Shown piece after piece: positions 29,780 to 40,248 of a stretch of DNA of 64,000 nt. The stretch comes from Semisulcospira habei (Eukaryota > Mollusca > Gastropoda > Semisulcospiridae). Position numbers and translations under genes: made by a program. Within the stretch, counting starts at the first letter, position 1, and the number at the start of each line of letters is the position of its first letter. The notes under the pieces are model-generated. The model searched no databases and was not told where the DNA came from. It saw only the letters and a list, made by a program, of their open reading frames with translations. Location of the stretch: positions 125,216,712 to 125,280,711 of the forward strand of contig BTPG01000002.1 in assembly GCA_036245525.1 (NCBI GenBank). Reading direction: 5' to 3'.

Positions 29780-30090
29780 GCCTGATCAATTTATCTCTTA
29801 GACACCAGACTGCCGCCCATAATCACGATTGAATGATACCCCACAAGTTGTATGTTTTCGCAATCAATTCTAAACCGGGAGTCTTTTCTGCGTGTGAAAG
29901 GAGTTGGGGAAACAATGCCAGCGTTGTCCTCCATCCCTGGGAAAGACAAAGCCAAAGATAATTAATAAATCCGCTTCCGACATCTACTGTGTCAACGAAC
30001 AAATCGTCAGGACAAAGAATCGGGCCACCGATCCTAATTTCATAACCCGGTTTAACACTGCGGCTCTTTGGCAAAAGCCAGTGTGTTCAT
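29780..30090. other. No gene recognised
   Basis: Nothing recognised. Confidence 0.35.
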
Positions 30091-30146
30091 TTTAGAGAAA
30101 AGCGAAATTTTCATTGTATCACAACGAAAATAGCGCTTTTCTCAAA
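30091..30146. repeat. AT-rich palindrome
   Basis: TTTAGAGAAAAGCGAAATTT pairs with AAAATAGCGCTTTTCTCAAA around CATTGTATCACAACG. A TTAA at about 30208 follows GGCGGTGAATGGC, which may be a MITE end. Confidence 0.6.
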
Positions 30147-30381
30147 AACGGACATACCGGCCTTCGCTATATATAGGCAAAAACAGCCGCCCGGCGGTGA
30201 ATGGCTTAAGAGTGGTCACTCCTCGCACCCTTCAAACAAAACGTTCATCTAACCTGCAAACAAAACGTTCATCGAACCGAGGACTGACGCAGGAGGAGGA
30301 ATTGTGGACGCGAGGAGGTGCTGTTCAGTTATTTCCGACATTACGGCTGTGAAATCGCCTGACGGCGGTCATTCTCTGTGC

Positions 30382-30442
30382 TGGCCTGTGATTTTGGACC
30401 TTACGGGGGCTCTCAGAGCCGTAAGGTGCAAAATCACAGACC
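30382..30442. repeat. Family P palindrome, copy 1
   Basis: GGCCTGTGATTTTGGACC ... CCTTACGG with CCGTAAGG ... AAAATCACAGACC. Copy 2 at 50100-50181. Confidence 0.75.
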
Positions 30443-30697
30443 CGCGCACGAACACGAACGGTCGCTCTCAGGCGACTGATCGCTCTCCGCGCGGGAGGTT
30501 TGTGATCTGACCCAAATGACTGACTGTCCGAGAAACCAAAAAAACAGAACACAAGGACAAGACCAGATGGCTCTCCCTTCCGCCGGTCCAGATTGTTCGA
30601 GCACCCTCGGGACCGAACGCACACAAAGCAAAAGGCCCGCCCGCCAAGTGAGGCCGGATACTCTGTGTGCCGGCCCAATGACCTTTTGTTCAATACG

Positions 30698-30832
30698 CAG
30701 CCGAAATCAACGGGCAGAGAGACAGCGACAGGAGAAAATACGCAGCCGAAATCAACGGGCAGAGAGACAGCGACAGGAGAAAATATGCAGCCGAAATCAA
30801 CGCGCAGAGAGACAGCGACAGGAGAAAATACG
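30698..30832 (+). repeat. 45-bp minisatellite, three units
   Basis: Three units containing CAGCCGAAATCAACGGGCAG and AGAGACAGCGACAGGAG; the third has CGCGCAG. Confidence 0.9.
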
Positions 30833-30923
30833 TTTTGAGCAGCGCGCGGGAACACAGGGAACCCTACATTTAGAACCAAACAAAGCATCGTCTACTACAC
30901 TGTGGGCAACAGTACCATAATTA

Positions 30924-31138
30924 TTAACCCTTTTAGCCCCAAGGTCCCGTTTCTCAAAAGCTTGGAGGTGTCGCCTAACGACTACGTACCAGTTGCAGGA
31001 CATGGCTTGACCATGATAATTCAAGGGTAGTGCCAGATTAGCTTGGCGCCTGAAGGCGCCAAGCTAATCTGGCGCTACGCTTGAATTATCATGGTCGATC
31101 CATCTCCTGCTGTAGGGACTCGGGGCTAAAAGGGTTAA
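30924..31138. mobile_element. Family C TTAA MITE, complete
   Basis: TTAACCCTTTTAGCCCCAAG and CTCGGGGCTAAAAGGGTTAA are nearly perfect TIRs; the hairpin closes on GGCGCCTGAAGGCGCC. TTAA intact on both sides. Confidence 0.9.
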
Positions 31139-31623
31139 ATGTATCAATTGCGTTTATTCATGAGCAGTCGCAAATAAAGACCAAACAGGTGACTGCCCAG
31201 CGTATAAAATGCAGACAAGAACCCAACGAAGAAAGAAACACGCTTAAAAAAAAGACAATTATGACACAATTTATTGACCTTTCGGGTTATAACCCTATTT
31301 TTTTCAAAATAGACAAACAAATAGGCCTACCACAATTTGTAACTGATCTTTTTCTGATGAGGAAGATGTAGGGCTTATTTTTTGTAAGCGTGTTTCTTTG
31401 TTCGTTCGTGGATTCTTCTCCTGTAGTATATTCATGAGCTGTGATAAATTAACACGTCTTACCCAATAAAGTTAATGCATGAACTGCTATAGATAAATTA
31501 ACAAAACTGCTTACACCCCCCCCCACCCCCCCCCCACCCCCACCCCCCTCAAAGTGTATTCATAAGCCGATTCAATAAGGATATTGTTTCCAAACAAACG
31601 AACAAATAAATATTTAATGCGGC
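31139..31623. other. No gene recognised; C-rich run at 31516-31548
   Basis: AT-rich with a C/A tract. A 96-codon frame (31081-31371) starts inside the MITE and is not supported. Confidence 0.4.
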
Positions 31624-33080
31624 TCAGGAATGGCTGATTGATTGGTTGTACATTGCTTAACGTCCCGACAGCAACAAGGCTTTCTCAGGACGTGCCTGCA
31701 CTGCTTGTGAAAAAAAACCTAAACAGAATATTGAATGTATGTCGCCAGCCGGTCCAATACGTTAAATAAATCTACGCCATGAGGCCTAACCCTCGCGCTG
31801 GGACCATATGGCGTTGAGGCGCGTCCCATGGGTGGTGGATAGGGGGTCCCTCGTGAGAGGGGTGCACCGAATGAAATAAGGTGCCGTGAACCAACATGGT
31901 CTAAGGGAAGGTGACCCCGACAGAAAACCCCTGGTCCTCCTAAGGGGGTTGGGCGTGGGGGTAGCTTCCCCACCCTGCAAAAAAGGAAATAGCTACAAAA
32001 ACGCCGACGAGAAGACAGCGCTATAATGTAGGCCTCCTGAGAGAAACTGGAGTTAGAGAAGAGTTCAAACTGGTGCTGTCCAACCGGTTTCAAGCGCTAC
32101 AGGAGCTAGTAAATGAAGAGGAGGCGGTCACCACAGAGCAGCAGTGGAAGGCAGTTAGAGAGGCGCTGAACTCAACCTGCAAAGACACTGTAGGGTTCAG
32201 GAAACACCATCACAAGGACTGGCTGTCGGCACAGACCTTGAAGAAGATAGAAGTGAGGAAGCAGAAGAAAGCAGTTGTCAACAACAGTTGCACGAGAGCA
32301 GCCAAAGTAAGGGCACATGGGGAATACTCGGAAGCCAACCGCGAGGTGAAGAGGAGTATCAGGGCAGACAAGAGGGCCTACACAGACAGCCTGGCAGCAG
32401 AGGCAGAAAAGGCAGCAGGCAGCGGCAACATGAAACAACTCTACGACATTACCATAAGATTGTCAGGCAAGTATGGCCATACAGAAAGACCAGTAAAAGA
32501 CAAAGAAGGCAAGCCTATTGCAGACAGAGCAGACCAACTCGACAGATGGGCCGAGTATTTTGAAGAGTTACTGAACAGACCTAGCCCACCCGACCCCCCA
32601 GACATCCAGCCGGCAGAGACCGACCTACCCATCAGCTGTGACAGACCCAGCCGGGAAGAGATCAGAAGAGCAGTGACATTTTTGAAGAACGGCAAAGCAG
32701 CAGGCCCAGATGGCATCCCAGCGGAGTCTCTGAAAGCAGACCTAGAAACAACAGTGGAGATGCTGTACCCACTGTTTGGAAAGATCTGGGAAGAGGAGGT
32801 GATGCCGGCTGACTGGAAGGAGGGGCACCTAATCAAGCTTCCCAAGAAAGGCGACCTCAGCAAGTGTTCCAACTACAGAGGAATCACCTTGCTGTCAGTA
32901 CCAGGAAAGGTCTTCAACAGGATCATCCTGGAGAGAATGAAGAGCTCCGTTGACCCCCAGCTGAGAGACCAGCAAGCAGGATTCAGGAAGAACCGATCAT
33001 GTACAGACCAGATCGCCACTCTCCGCATCATCGTGGAACAGTCTCTGGAGTGGAGCTCCCCGCTGTACGTCAACTTTGTG

Positions 33081-33334
33081 GATTATAATAATAATAATAA
33101 GCGCATTAAATAGGCGCTTTATCCCAATTGAAAATCGGCTCAAAGCGCCGCCGCGAACTGAACCCAACAAGCACGCTCACGTGAATCACACGCATTCACT
33201 CACACACTGTACATAAACACAGAACATTCACGTGGTGCTAAGGGCAAGCTCAAGCGAGCTACTGTAGTTTTTGGAAATTCGAAATCGTTTGTATTTGAAA
33301 TTTGATAAAGTGGGCTGAAACTGATACTGATTAT
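33081..33334 (-). mobile_element. SINE T, copy 3, 5'-truncated, with GATTAT TSD
   Basis: GATTAT at 33081-33086 and 33329-33334. The insert (33087-33328) is the 3' part of SINE T in the same orientation as the other two copies, with the fuller tail GCGCATTAAATAGGCGC. The tRNA head is missing. It interrupts motif A of LINE N between two codons' worth of duplicated target. Confidence 0.9.
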
Positions 33335-33821
33335 GAGAAAGCATTTGACAGTGTGGACCGAGAGACTCTGTGGAAACTCCTACGACACTACGGTGTACCC
33401 ACAAAGCTTGTCCGCCTGATCAAGAGCAGCTACGATGGCATGACATGTCGCGTGATCCACGAAGGGCAGTTCACCAGGGAGCTCCAGGTCAGAACAGAGC
33501 ACAGACGAAGTGGAATACAGTGGACACTGTGGACACAGCTTGACGACCTCGATTTTGCAGACGACTTGGCATTACTGTCCCACACTCATCAACAAATGCA
33601 GGACAAGACCACGAGGCTTGCTGACATCTCGTCCCAAGTGGGCCTCACCATTCACAAACAGAAAACAAAGACAATCAGGCTGAACGCAACCAGGGAAGAA
33701 CCAGTCTTGCTTGCTGGCACCCCGTTGGAGGAGGTGGAGTCCTTCACCTATCTCGGGAGCATCATAGACAAAAAAGGCGGCACTGATGCAGATGTCAGAG
33801 CACGAATCGGTAAAGCCAGAG

Positions 33822-34200
33822 CAGCCTTTCTCCAGTTGAGTTAGTTAGTTATTTGGGTTTAACGCCGAGCAGGCGACTAAGGCCATCTCACGGCGGGATG
33901 GGTAAAAATCTGGTCAGCCAGACTAAAAGCAAGGTCTTAAGACAAGATGTAAATATAGATTAAAAATCTCAGGCTAAAATGTCGCACGTGTCTTTAAAAA
34001 AAAATGTCTACAGACTCTCAAAAAGGGCAAATAAAAAAGATTCACATAGTCTATGAATGCTCAAATCTTGTTAAAAATATTGCATGCTCGCAAGAAATTG
34101 AAGATTTTGTCCGGGGGAACATCCCGGAACAAAACCTTCAAGGAGTCTGCTGTAAAGTGTTTATATCTGGTGTCAATTAGGTCAGCCTTTCTCCAGTTGA
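33822..34200 (-). mobile_element. I-like LINE 3' fragment with 18-bp TSD
   Basis: CAGCCTTTCTCCAGTTGA is exact at 33822-33839 and 34183-34200. The 343-bp insert is the 3' end of the element found full-length at 50849-57241: it encodes the last residues KIFNFLRACNIFNKI on the minus strand, and ends TTAGTTAGTTATTTGGG at its 3' side. Confidence 0.95.
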
Positions 34201-35033
34201 AAAAAGTGTGGAGTTCCAGAGAGCTGTCACAACACACCAAAGTCCGGATTTTCAACTCCAATGTAAAAGCAGTTCTCTTATATGGCGCAGAGACTTGGAG
34301 ATTGACAAAAACTACAGTCAACAGAGTACAGACCTTCATGAACAGTTGCCTTAGAAGAATTTTAAAAATCCACTGGCCAGAGAAGATCAGCAACGTCAGG
34401 CTCTGGGAGAGAACAGAGCAGATAACAGCAGAGAATGAAATTGGGCGAAGAAGATGGGGATGGATCGGTCACAGTCTGAGAAAGCCAGCTTCCAGTATCA
34501 CTAGGCAGACATTGTCATGGAACCCCCAGGGAAAGAGGAAAAGAGGTAGGCCGAGAAACTCCTGGCGTCGAGACCTCCAAGCAGACATCAAGAGACTGGG
34601 AACCACCTGGAGTAGAATCGAAGGAGAAGCACAGGACAGGAGTTGCTGGAGGTCTCTCGTCGACGTCCTATACCCGGGTAGGGGTGACAGGCGTAAGTAA
34701 GTAAGTAATGGGGCCTAACTAAAGCTAAGACCATTTAGCAATACGCATCCAATATCAAGAGCTACAGGCAGCGCAGACAGTAGGGAGAGTTTAAAAAAAA
34801 GGAAAATACAGGTGAATGGACCAAGGGTAGACAGAAACACATGCCCCAGAATCGGAAAGGAAACCCACCCTGTGGGGCTGACCAGGGTGACCCTGAGAAC
34901 TAAAAAGTAGTTAACCCCACCCAAGTCCCCCAGCGCAGACCCGGGTGGGGGTCAGGGATGGCTGATCCGCATGACGTACTTACCTTGAACAAAAACTGGC
35001 AATAGCAGCCATTGGTTGGTTGATCATCTGGGG

Positions 35034-35250
35034 TTAACCCTTTAACTATCAGCGCATGCAGACTGTGCATTGGAAATCATTCTAAATTCAACGCCATGGA
35101 TCGCCAGCCGTCAGAGCAACGTGGATATTAAGTGGTTTCAGCAAGAGGCATAGATCCTCATGAGCCCCCGCAAATGCGGGGGCTCATGAGGATCAATGTC
35201 TCTTGCAGATTGATGGTGTTCGATTTTTCCTGGTGGATACTGATATTCAA
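35034..35250. mobile_element. Family A TTAA MITE, right end unclear
   Basis: TTAACCCTTTAACTATCAGC at left, AGTGGTTTCA before the hairpin. After the hairpin GATTGATGGTGTTCGATTTT follows the family, then similarity fades. Confidence 0.5.
35141..35206. repeat. Family A hairpin, near-perfect
   Basis: Mismatches only near GATCAATGTC. Loop AAAT. Confidence 0.85.
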
Positions 35251-36062
35251 GACAGCAACGGATGTGTCTGTCTTGTACAATCAAAGTTAGGCAGCAACAC
35301 TGGGAATGGTTTAGATTGGACCTCAGGGTTCTGGGGATTACTACGACAGACACAACTTCTGCCCAGTGAAAGCAAGGCAGCAAGTTCATTTTTTTGTGAA
35401 CACCGAGATTTTCCTTATAATACGATGACATTTTCGCTTTTAAAAACATGCAGTTACTGTCTCTTTTTGTCTTCACACGGCAGAGCCAAAACCAAAACCT
35501 GTACAGTCTCTGGAAGTGTTTGTTACAGCCAAGGAACGGATACCGGCAGAGTCGACTGCGCGTAACAGTAACGAGTTCGGGAGAAAAAAAAAAAAAACCA
35601 AAAAAAAAACAAACAAACAAACAAACAAAAAAAAAAAACAGCAATCGAACAGTGACAAGTCTTTTCAGAGGAACCGGCCACGCGTGTTCTATGTGAATTA
35701 TTCCGCTTGCACGAAACCTGGACTGTAACAAAGAAAGGTGCTTTTGAATGCATTTTGGAAGTTGACTGTGTTCAAGTTAGCAATTTGTCTTGGAACAAAC
35801 AACGCTTGCATCCAAACCCATAAATATCGGATTTGTTTACCCCCCTGCTGTCGTCACATGACGCCTTAACCGTTCCGCTCACGCCGCCAAGTGATCCTTT
35901 GATCCGTCAGTAGTTCAGCTTGTCATCCCCATAACCCTTTCACCGCCAGTTGACGCAGATCTCAGGCAATAAAGGGTTAAAGGTTCGCAATATATATTGA
36001 TTATTATTATTATTTTAAAATCTTAGTATATCTTACAATAATGCCGGACAAAAAGGGCGTAT
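35251..36062. other. No gene recognised
   Basis: Frames of up to about 120 codons lie across A-rich runs (35582-35640) and show no domain. 35936-35976 is a short TAACCCTTTCACCGCCAG ... AAAGGGTTAA piece that looks like the two ends of a TTAA MITE with almost nothing between. Confidence 0.45.
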
Positions 36063-36247
36063 TTAACTCATTCAGCCCGACGCACGTATTTCCCAAATTT
36101 TGGAGGCGTCATCTAACGACTATGCACCTGTTGCAGGAGATGGATCGACCATGACAATTCAAGGGTAGTGCCAGATTAGCTTGGCGGCAACACGTTATCA
36201 TGGTAAACCCATCTCCTGCTGTAGTGCGTCAGGGCTGAATGGGTTAA
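36063..36247. mobile_element. Family C TTAA MITE, arm deleted
   Basis: TTAACTCATTCAGCCCGACG and GTCAGGGCTGAATGGGTTAA. The hairpin's right arm is cut at CTTGGCGGCAACACG, so the apex is lost. Confidence 0.8.
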
Positions 36248-36410
36248 CTTATGAAGTGTGAATGTCGTAAAATGACAGACTTTTCTGCTCTTTCTCCTCC
36301 TTTGTACGCAGAAGAGTTCTTTCGTTACACGAAAGTGACAGTAGGAAAAAATGGGTGTTGATTCAACGCCAAACAACACCAGCCGTGGAACATGGAAACA
36401 AAGTGGTTTC

Positions 36411-36457
36411 AACAAGATGCATAGATCCTCATGAGCCCCCGCATCCATGCCTCTTGC
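36411..36457. repeat. Family A hairpin, right arm mostly deleted
   Basis: CAAGATGCATAGATCCTC and CATGAGCCCCCGC then directly CATGCCTCTTG. Confidence 0.7.
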
Positions 36458-37015
36458 AGTTGTGTATTGGTCGCTGTGTTCTTTCAGGGAAGGGATTAAC
36501 CAAGATATCCAAAGCAGGACCTCACGGTATCCCAGTTTCGGGCCGGCTCAGTATCTCTCCACCTTTCATCTCCGGCGCAAGCAGCTGCAGATCGATCGAC
36601 CGTGAAAGTTTTAGGGTTAGTGCCGGGCTGGCTGGGCGCCTTTAACCTGTACACTCACGGCCAAAATATAATCTCCCACAACGAAAAGGTAGTGACTGGA
36701 CAGCTGGGCGTCAGACTAATCAGGCACTACATTTAACCAATTTGTGCATGCAGCCACCGATACTGGAAACAGTAACGGCTGCCATACGCACGAAAGTGTT
36801 GATTATTTTTTATTGCCGACCTGGACATAACCCAGCTGCTTTTGCCGGAGACAACCGTCCGCTCCGTGGACTCATGTCCGATAACTAACCCGGTTCTCAT
36901 GGCCGGTCGTCTTTCTTTAATTTTTAAATGTTCAAACTTTCGTTCTCGACGTATCTTCTGAATTGAGCATGTGGCCACGGGTACGGTTTGCGGATGTACT
37001 CCCAAGAAAGACTCA
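36458..37015. other. Decayed family C-like DNA, no gene
   Basis: 36590-36740 keeps GATCGACCGTGAAAGTTTTA, GTGCCGGGCTGGCTGGGCGCC and CAGACTAATCAGGCACTACA, an old family C copy. The rest is unremarkable. Confidence 0.5.
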
Positions 37016-37136
37016 CTCGGGGAGTGCACCACAAGTACCCAGTAGGGCCTACCTCATTACCCAGTAGGGCCTACCTCATTACCCAGTAGGGCCGACCTCA
37101 TTTGAATAGAAGTGTACTTGTGGTGTACACCCCGAG
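37016..37136. repeat. Foldback with 22-bp triplicate in the loop
   Basis: CTCGGGGAGTGCACCACAAG (37016) pairs with CTTGTGGTGTACACCCCGAG (37117-37136). In the loop, ACCCAGTAGGGCCTACCTCA plus TT is repeated three times (37037-37102). Confidence 0.85.
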
Positions 37137-37307
37137 CCTCGGTCTGTTAGAAGTTTTCAAAGAGATACACACGCAAAGGCAACGGGCACCTATTCAAAAC
37201 CATCCACACAACGCAATCCCGTGGTGATCCTGGAAGCGTCCAGCCAAGGCACGCAAACCGGTCGATCTATCTTTCGTAATTTGCACGCAGTGATTTAGAA
37301 AATGGTG

Positions 37308-37512
37308 TTAACCCCTTCCCTGCCACCAGGCGCACATTTGGCCCCTGAAATATTTTGTTCATTCAACGACTAAGGAACCGTCCGAGAAACATGGACTCAG
37401 CAAGAGGCATAGATCCTAAGCCCCCGCATCTGCGGGGGTTCATGAGGAACTATGCTTCTTGCAGCTAGTTCGCAGTAACGTTGTGTGGAACTGCCAGCAG
37501 CTTGTGTGTTAA
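37308..37512. mobile_element. Family A TTAA MITE
   Basis: TTAACCCCTTCCCTGCCACC at left; GCCAGCAGCTTGTGTGTTAA at right. Hairpin at 37400-37462. The left shoulder TTCATTCAACGAC and CCGTCCGAGAAACATGG is shared with 45725-45945. Confidence 0.7.
37400..37462. repeat. Family A hairpin with 4-bp deletion
   Basis: Left arm lacks CATG after GATCCT; right arm has GGAACTATGC. Confidence 0.75.
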
Positions 37513-37847
37513 CGTGAAAGGTGTTAGCGGTCATCCCTCCGGCGCGGTAGGGTATGTTTCCCATAGGTACAATGCGTCTAGACATCATGTAGCTTACCGG
37601 AGACAACGCTGCCCTCTGCCATGCACAGCTGCACGACTGCTATCAGAAAAGAGGACAAGCAATGAGCGCTTTTGGCGTTCCCCAGCTGTCGCAGGACCGA
37701 TAACTCTCCGATAGGTGGCGTTCCACCAAGAGGCCTAAAGTACTAAACTAGAGATCAACAAGAATATTCCGGTTCGTCAGTGATTTACATGTATCGGCAG
37801 ATCTATCGTTTTTTCTTCACTTAGTTTTAATGCTTTGGGCGGCGGGT

Positions 37848-38072
37848 AGTTCTTTTCCTCAAAAACCAACGAAAACCCCCAAAAAGTAAAAGAAAAAAAC
37901 AACAACAAACAACCGAAATTTTCCTCGAAAAATCAACGAAAAAAACACAAACACTAACGAAATCCAACTAAAATCCCCGAAGAGACAAAAACAACCGAAA
38001 TCGTCTTTATCTTGTGGGGTGTTTCGTTAGTTTTTGTTGCTTTCCGGGGTGTTTTCGAGGAAAAGAAGTACC
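37848..38072. repeat. Imperfect foldback, A-rich left and T-rich right
   Basis: GGTAGTTCTTTTCCTC at 37853 pairs with GAGGAAAAGAAGTACC (38056-38071); the inner parts CGAAAAAAACACAAACACTA and TTTCGTTAGTTTTTGTTGC pair partly. Confidence 0.55.
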
Positions 38073-38459
38073 GTGGGCGATTGACCGCATGCATTTTGCT
38101 TAATTATGTATTTTCCATCACATATAATATACTGTAGCGGACACAAGCTGCAGTACTATATAACTTGTGAGCAGAGACTGCATTTGAAGTAAATGATGAA
38201 AGCCCTTAATCAAATTACAATTAGTCAGCCTGCAATTAGTACTAATATTTTAATAGCACTGGGTTTGGATTATAATTTGATATTATAATAATAATTTAAT
38301 ATTATTAATATTATAATAATTTAACCCAATTTAACCCACGCAGAGGACGCTGAGGCGCACTCTAATTTATCGAACCCCCGGTTACAAAAACAAAATAGAA
38401 TATAAACATCATTACCAAATAGTAATAGTGACTAGTAACAAAATGCATACATAGAAAAT

Positions 38460-38568
<109 letters not shown>

Positions 38569-39292
38569 TGAACGCATTTTTAAAATGGATATAGCAGCTG
38601 TTCCCTTTTGGTGTCATGAACTATGAGAAAGAGTATTATTATCAGTACATAAAGCAACATAGGAAAGATCACAATTTTTTAGATAATTTTATTTTGCAAG
38701 AAATAGAAAGGGCTGGGTGCGCTTTTTAACATCTTGCCCTTGGGGCTTGTAATAGTAACTATTAAATATAACACATTCACATTATAACATTAAACCTCAT
38801 TGAACAATAACAATTAATGTATTGTCTTCAGCGAAGAGTTTACAAGATGTTGAAATATGAAGAGGAGATAATTTATGTAGATAGAAAATAACAGGCCCTA
38901 AAATAGACGATGAAATGCGTGGCACACACTCTGCTGTGCAGTGTCGGCTGCCACTTGTCTCGCCGAACAGCAATTATCCATCTTTTTCACAGCGCTTGAT
39001 CTTTAGGAAAAGCCGCAAAACCACCTACATTGCTGCACTCAAAAACGCAGCATTTGTTCACCATTGCCACGATTGTGCAAAGCATTTTCTTAGATATGCA
39101 GACTGGAAACTTGGTAGGGATAACGAGAAACAGAAAGTAGCGGATATCCTCTTGGTGGAACGCCACCTATCAAAAATTCAAGGGAGATAATAATTGAACA
39201 TAACCGCTCATTGGAGGGAAAGTGAGGGGAGAAGGGTGAGGAGGTGGTGGGTGGTGGAGTCAGGTGGATACGGTGGGGATGACGTAGACGGC

Positions 39293-39295
<3 letters not shown>

Positions 39296-39367
<72 letters not shown>

Positions 39368-39370
39368 GAG

Positions 39371-39453
<83 letters not shown>

Positions 39454-39486
39454 TGTGCTCGCGCGCGCGTGTGCGTGTGTGTGTGT
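39296..39486 (+). repeat. (GA)n followed by (GT)n microsatellites
   Basis: GA at 39296-39363, GT at 39371-39452, then CGCGCGCGTG and GT again to 39486. Several open frames here are artefacts of the dinucleotide repeats. Confidence 0.95.
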
Positions 39487-39800
39487 CTGGAGGGGGCGGG
39501 TGGGGGGGGGGGGGAGGCATGGCTGAATTGTGTCACGAAACTGCCGAATTTTCGGTTTTTCCAAATCGCGACAGAACATGATAGTGATCCGTGAAGAAAA
39601 AAATTGTCCAAAATCGTGATCCTTCAACCTCAATTTCCGTTAAGTGATTAAAGTTTCAGAGGAAACCAAGCAGGTTATCGTGACGCCTTGACAGCATGCA
39701 GGCCGCGCCATCATCCCTGACCATCACCGTCCCATTGAAGCCCTAAGCCTGCATCTGCCATAGACCTACACTGCGGGGACTAGTGATGATCTGTCTGGGG

Positions 39801-39913
39801 ACAGTTGCACTAGTGAGCTTAAATCATGCGCAAGCCACTAAGCAAGGTGTTCTGCTGTCGCGAAACACCTAGCTTACTGGCTTGCGCAAGATTTACGCTC
39901 ACCCATGCAACTG
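39801..39913. repeat. Family H palindrome, copy 2
   Basis: CAGTTGCACTAGTGAGCTTA ... GCGCAAGCCACTAAGCAAGG with CCTAGCTTACTGGCTTGCGC ... CTCACCCATGCAACTG. Confidence 0.8.
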
Positions 39914-39984
39914 ATCCGTATTGACGACACTGAAGGAGAATCTACATGCATCCGATGTGTGATGGTCACTGATTTGCGGCTTTG

Positions 39985-40127
39985 GGGCAGTTGCACAAGT
40001 GTGCATAGTCCTGCGCAAGCCACTAAGCAAGGTGCTCCGCTGTCGCGGAGTTGGTGTTGTGTCGCTGTCGCGGAGCACCTTGCTTAGCGGCAGGCGCAGG
40101 ACGTAGCTCACTCATGCAACCGACCCA
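39985..40127. repeat. Family H palindrome, copy 3, duplicated apex
   Basis: GCAGTTGCACAAGTG ... GCAAGCCACTAAGCAAGGTG, with the apex GCTGTCGCGGAG copied twice around TTGGTGTTGTGTC. It lies 72 bp from copy 2. Confidence 0.8.
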
Positions 40128-40248
40128 AAGCCGTACGGTCAAAATCACAAAACTGCATGCAAAACTGTATAAGTTTCTCCCCCCCCCCCCTCCCCCCCAG
40201 CATCAGCACCACCACCCCACCCCCATGCCTCACCCTCTCTGCCCCGTA

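Larger units (their letters stand above)
32037..34700 (+). pseudogene. LINE N reverse transcriptase and C-terminal region, broken
   Basis: Three collinear open parts. Part 1 (32073-33086): linker, then GKAAGPDGIPAE, YRGITLLSVPGKVF, and FVDY (start of motif A). Part 2 (33329-33839): YEKAFDSVD completes motif A, FADD (residues 85-88 of that part) is motif C, and FTYLGS follows. Part 3 (34201-34700): VLLYGAETW, then GHSLRKP and GRPRNSWRRDL, the usual C-terminal end. The motif B segment (GVRQGC-type) is missing between VRTE and RRSGIQW near 33500, a deletion of around 20-25 residues. With no endonuclease, no motif B and two insertions, it is dead. Confidence 0.85.
31791..34711 (+). mobile_element. 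LINE N, internally deleted, both ends present
   Basis: Lies exactly between the two GGCCTAAC repeats. The 5' end (about 280 bp) has a leader with GGTCCTCCTAAGGGGG, then it jumps into the region just before reverse transcriptase, so the endonuclease is missing. The 3' end is (GTAA)n at 34693-34709. It carries two later insertions (33087-33328 and 33840-34182). A minus-strand 3' fragment of the same family is at 49201-49622. Because target duplications flank the deleted form, the deletion may predate insertion. Confidence 0.85.
31624..34966 (-). mobile_element. SINE-like G, copy 3, split by a LINE; 15-bp TSD
   Basis: TCAGGAATGGCTGAT (31624-31638) and TCAGGGATGGCTGAT (34952-34966) are the TSD with one difference. 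The element occupies 31639-31790 and 34712-34951. The break carries a LINE with its own 8-bp TSD, GGCCTAAC (31783-31790 and 34712-34719). Confidence 0.9.

Noticed and set aside
31355..31372. Second hammerhead core (CTGATGAG)
   Set aside because: No GAAA or pairing helices follow. The similar words at 20303 and 42676 belong to family A stems.
39194..39633. Frames over 100 codons in GA/GT repeats
   Set aside because: They encode only dipeptide repeats such as Arg-Glu, Val-Cys and Thr-His from microsatellite DNA.
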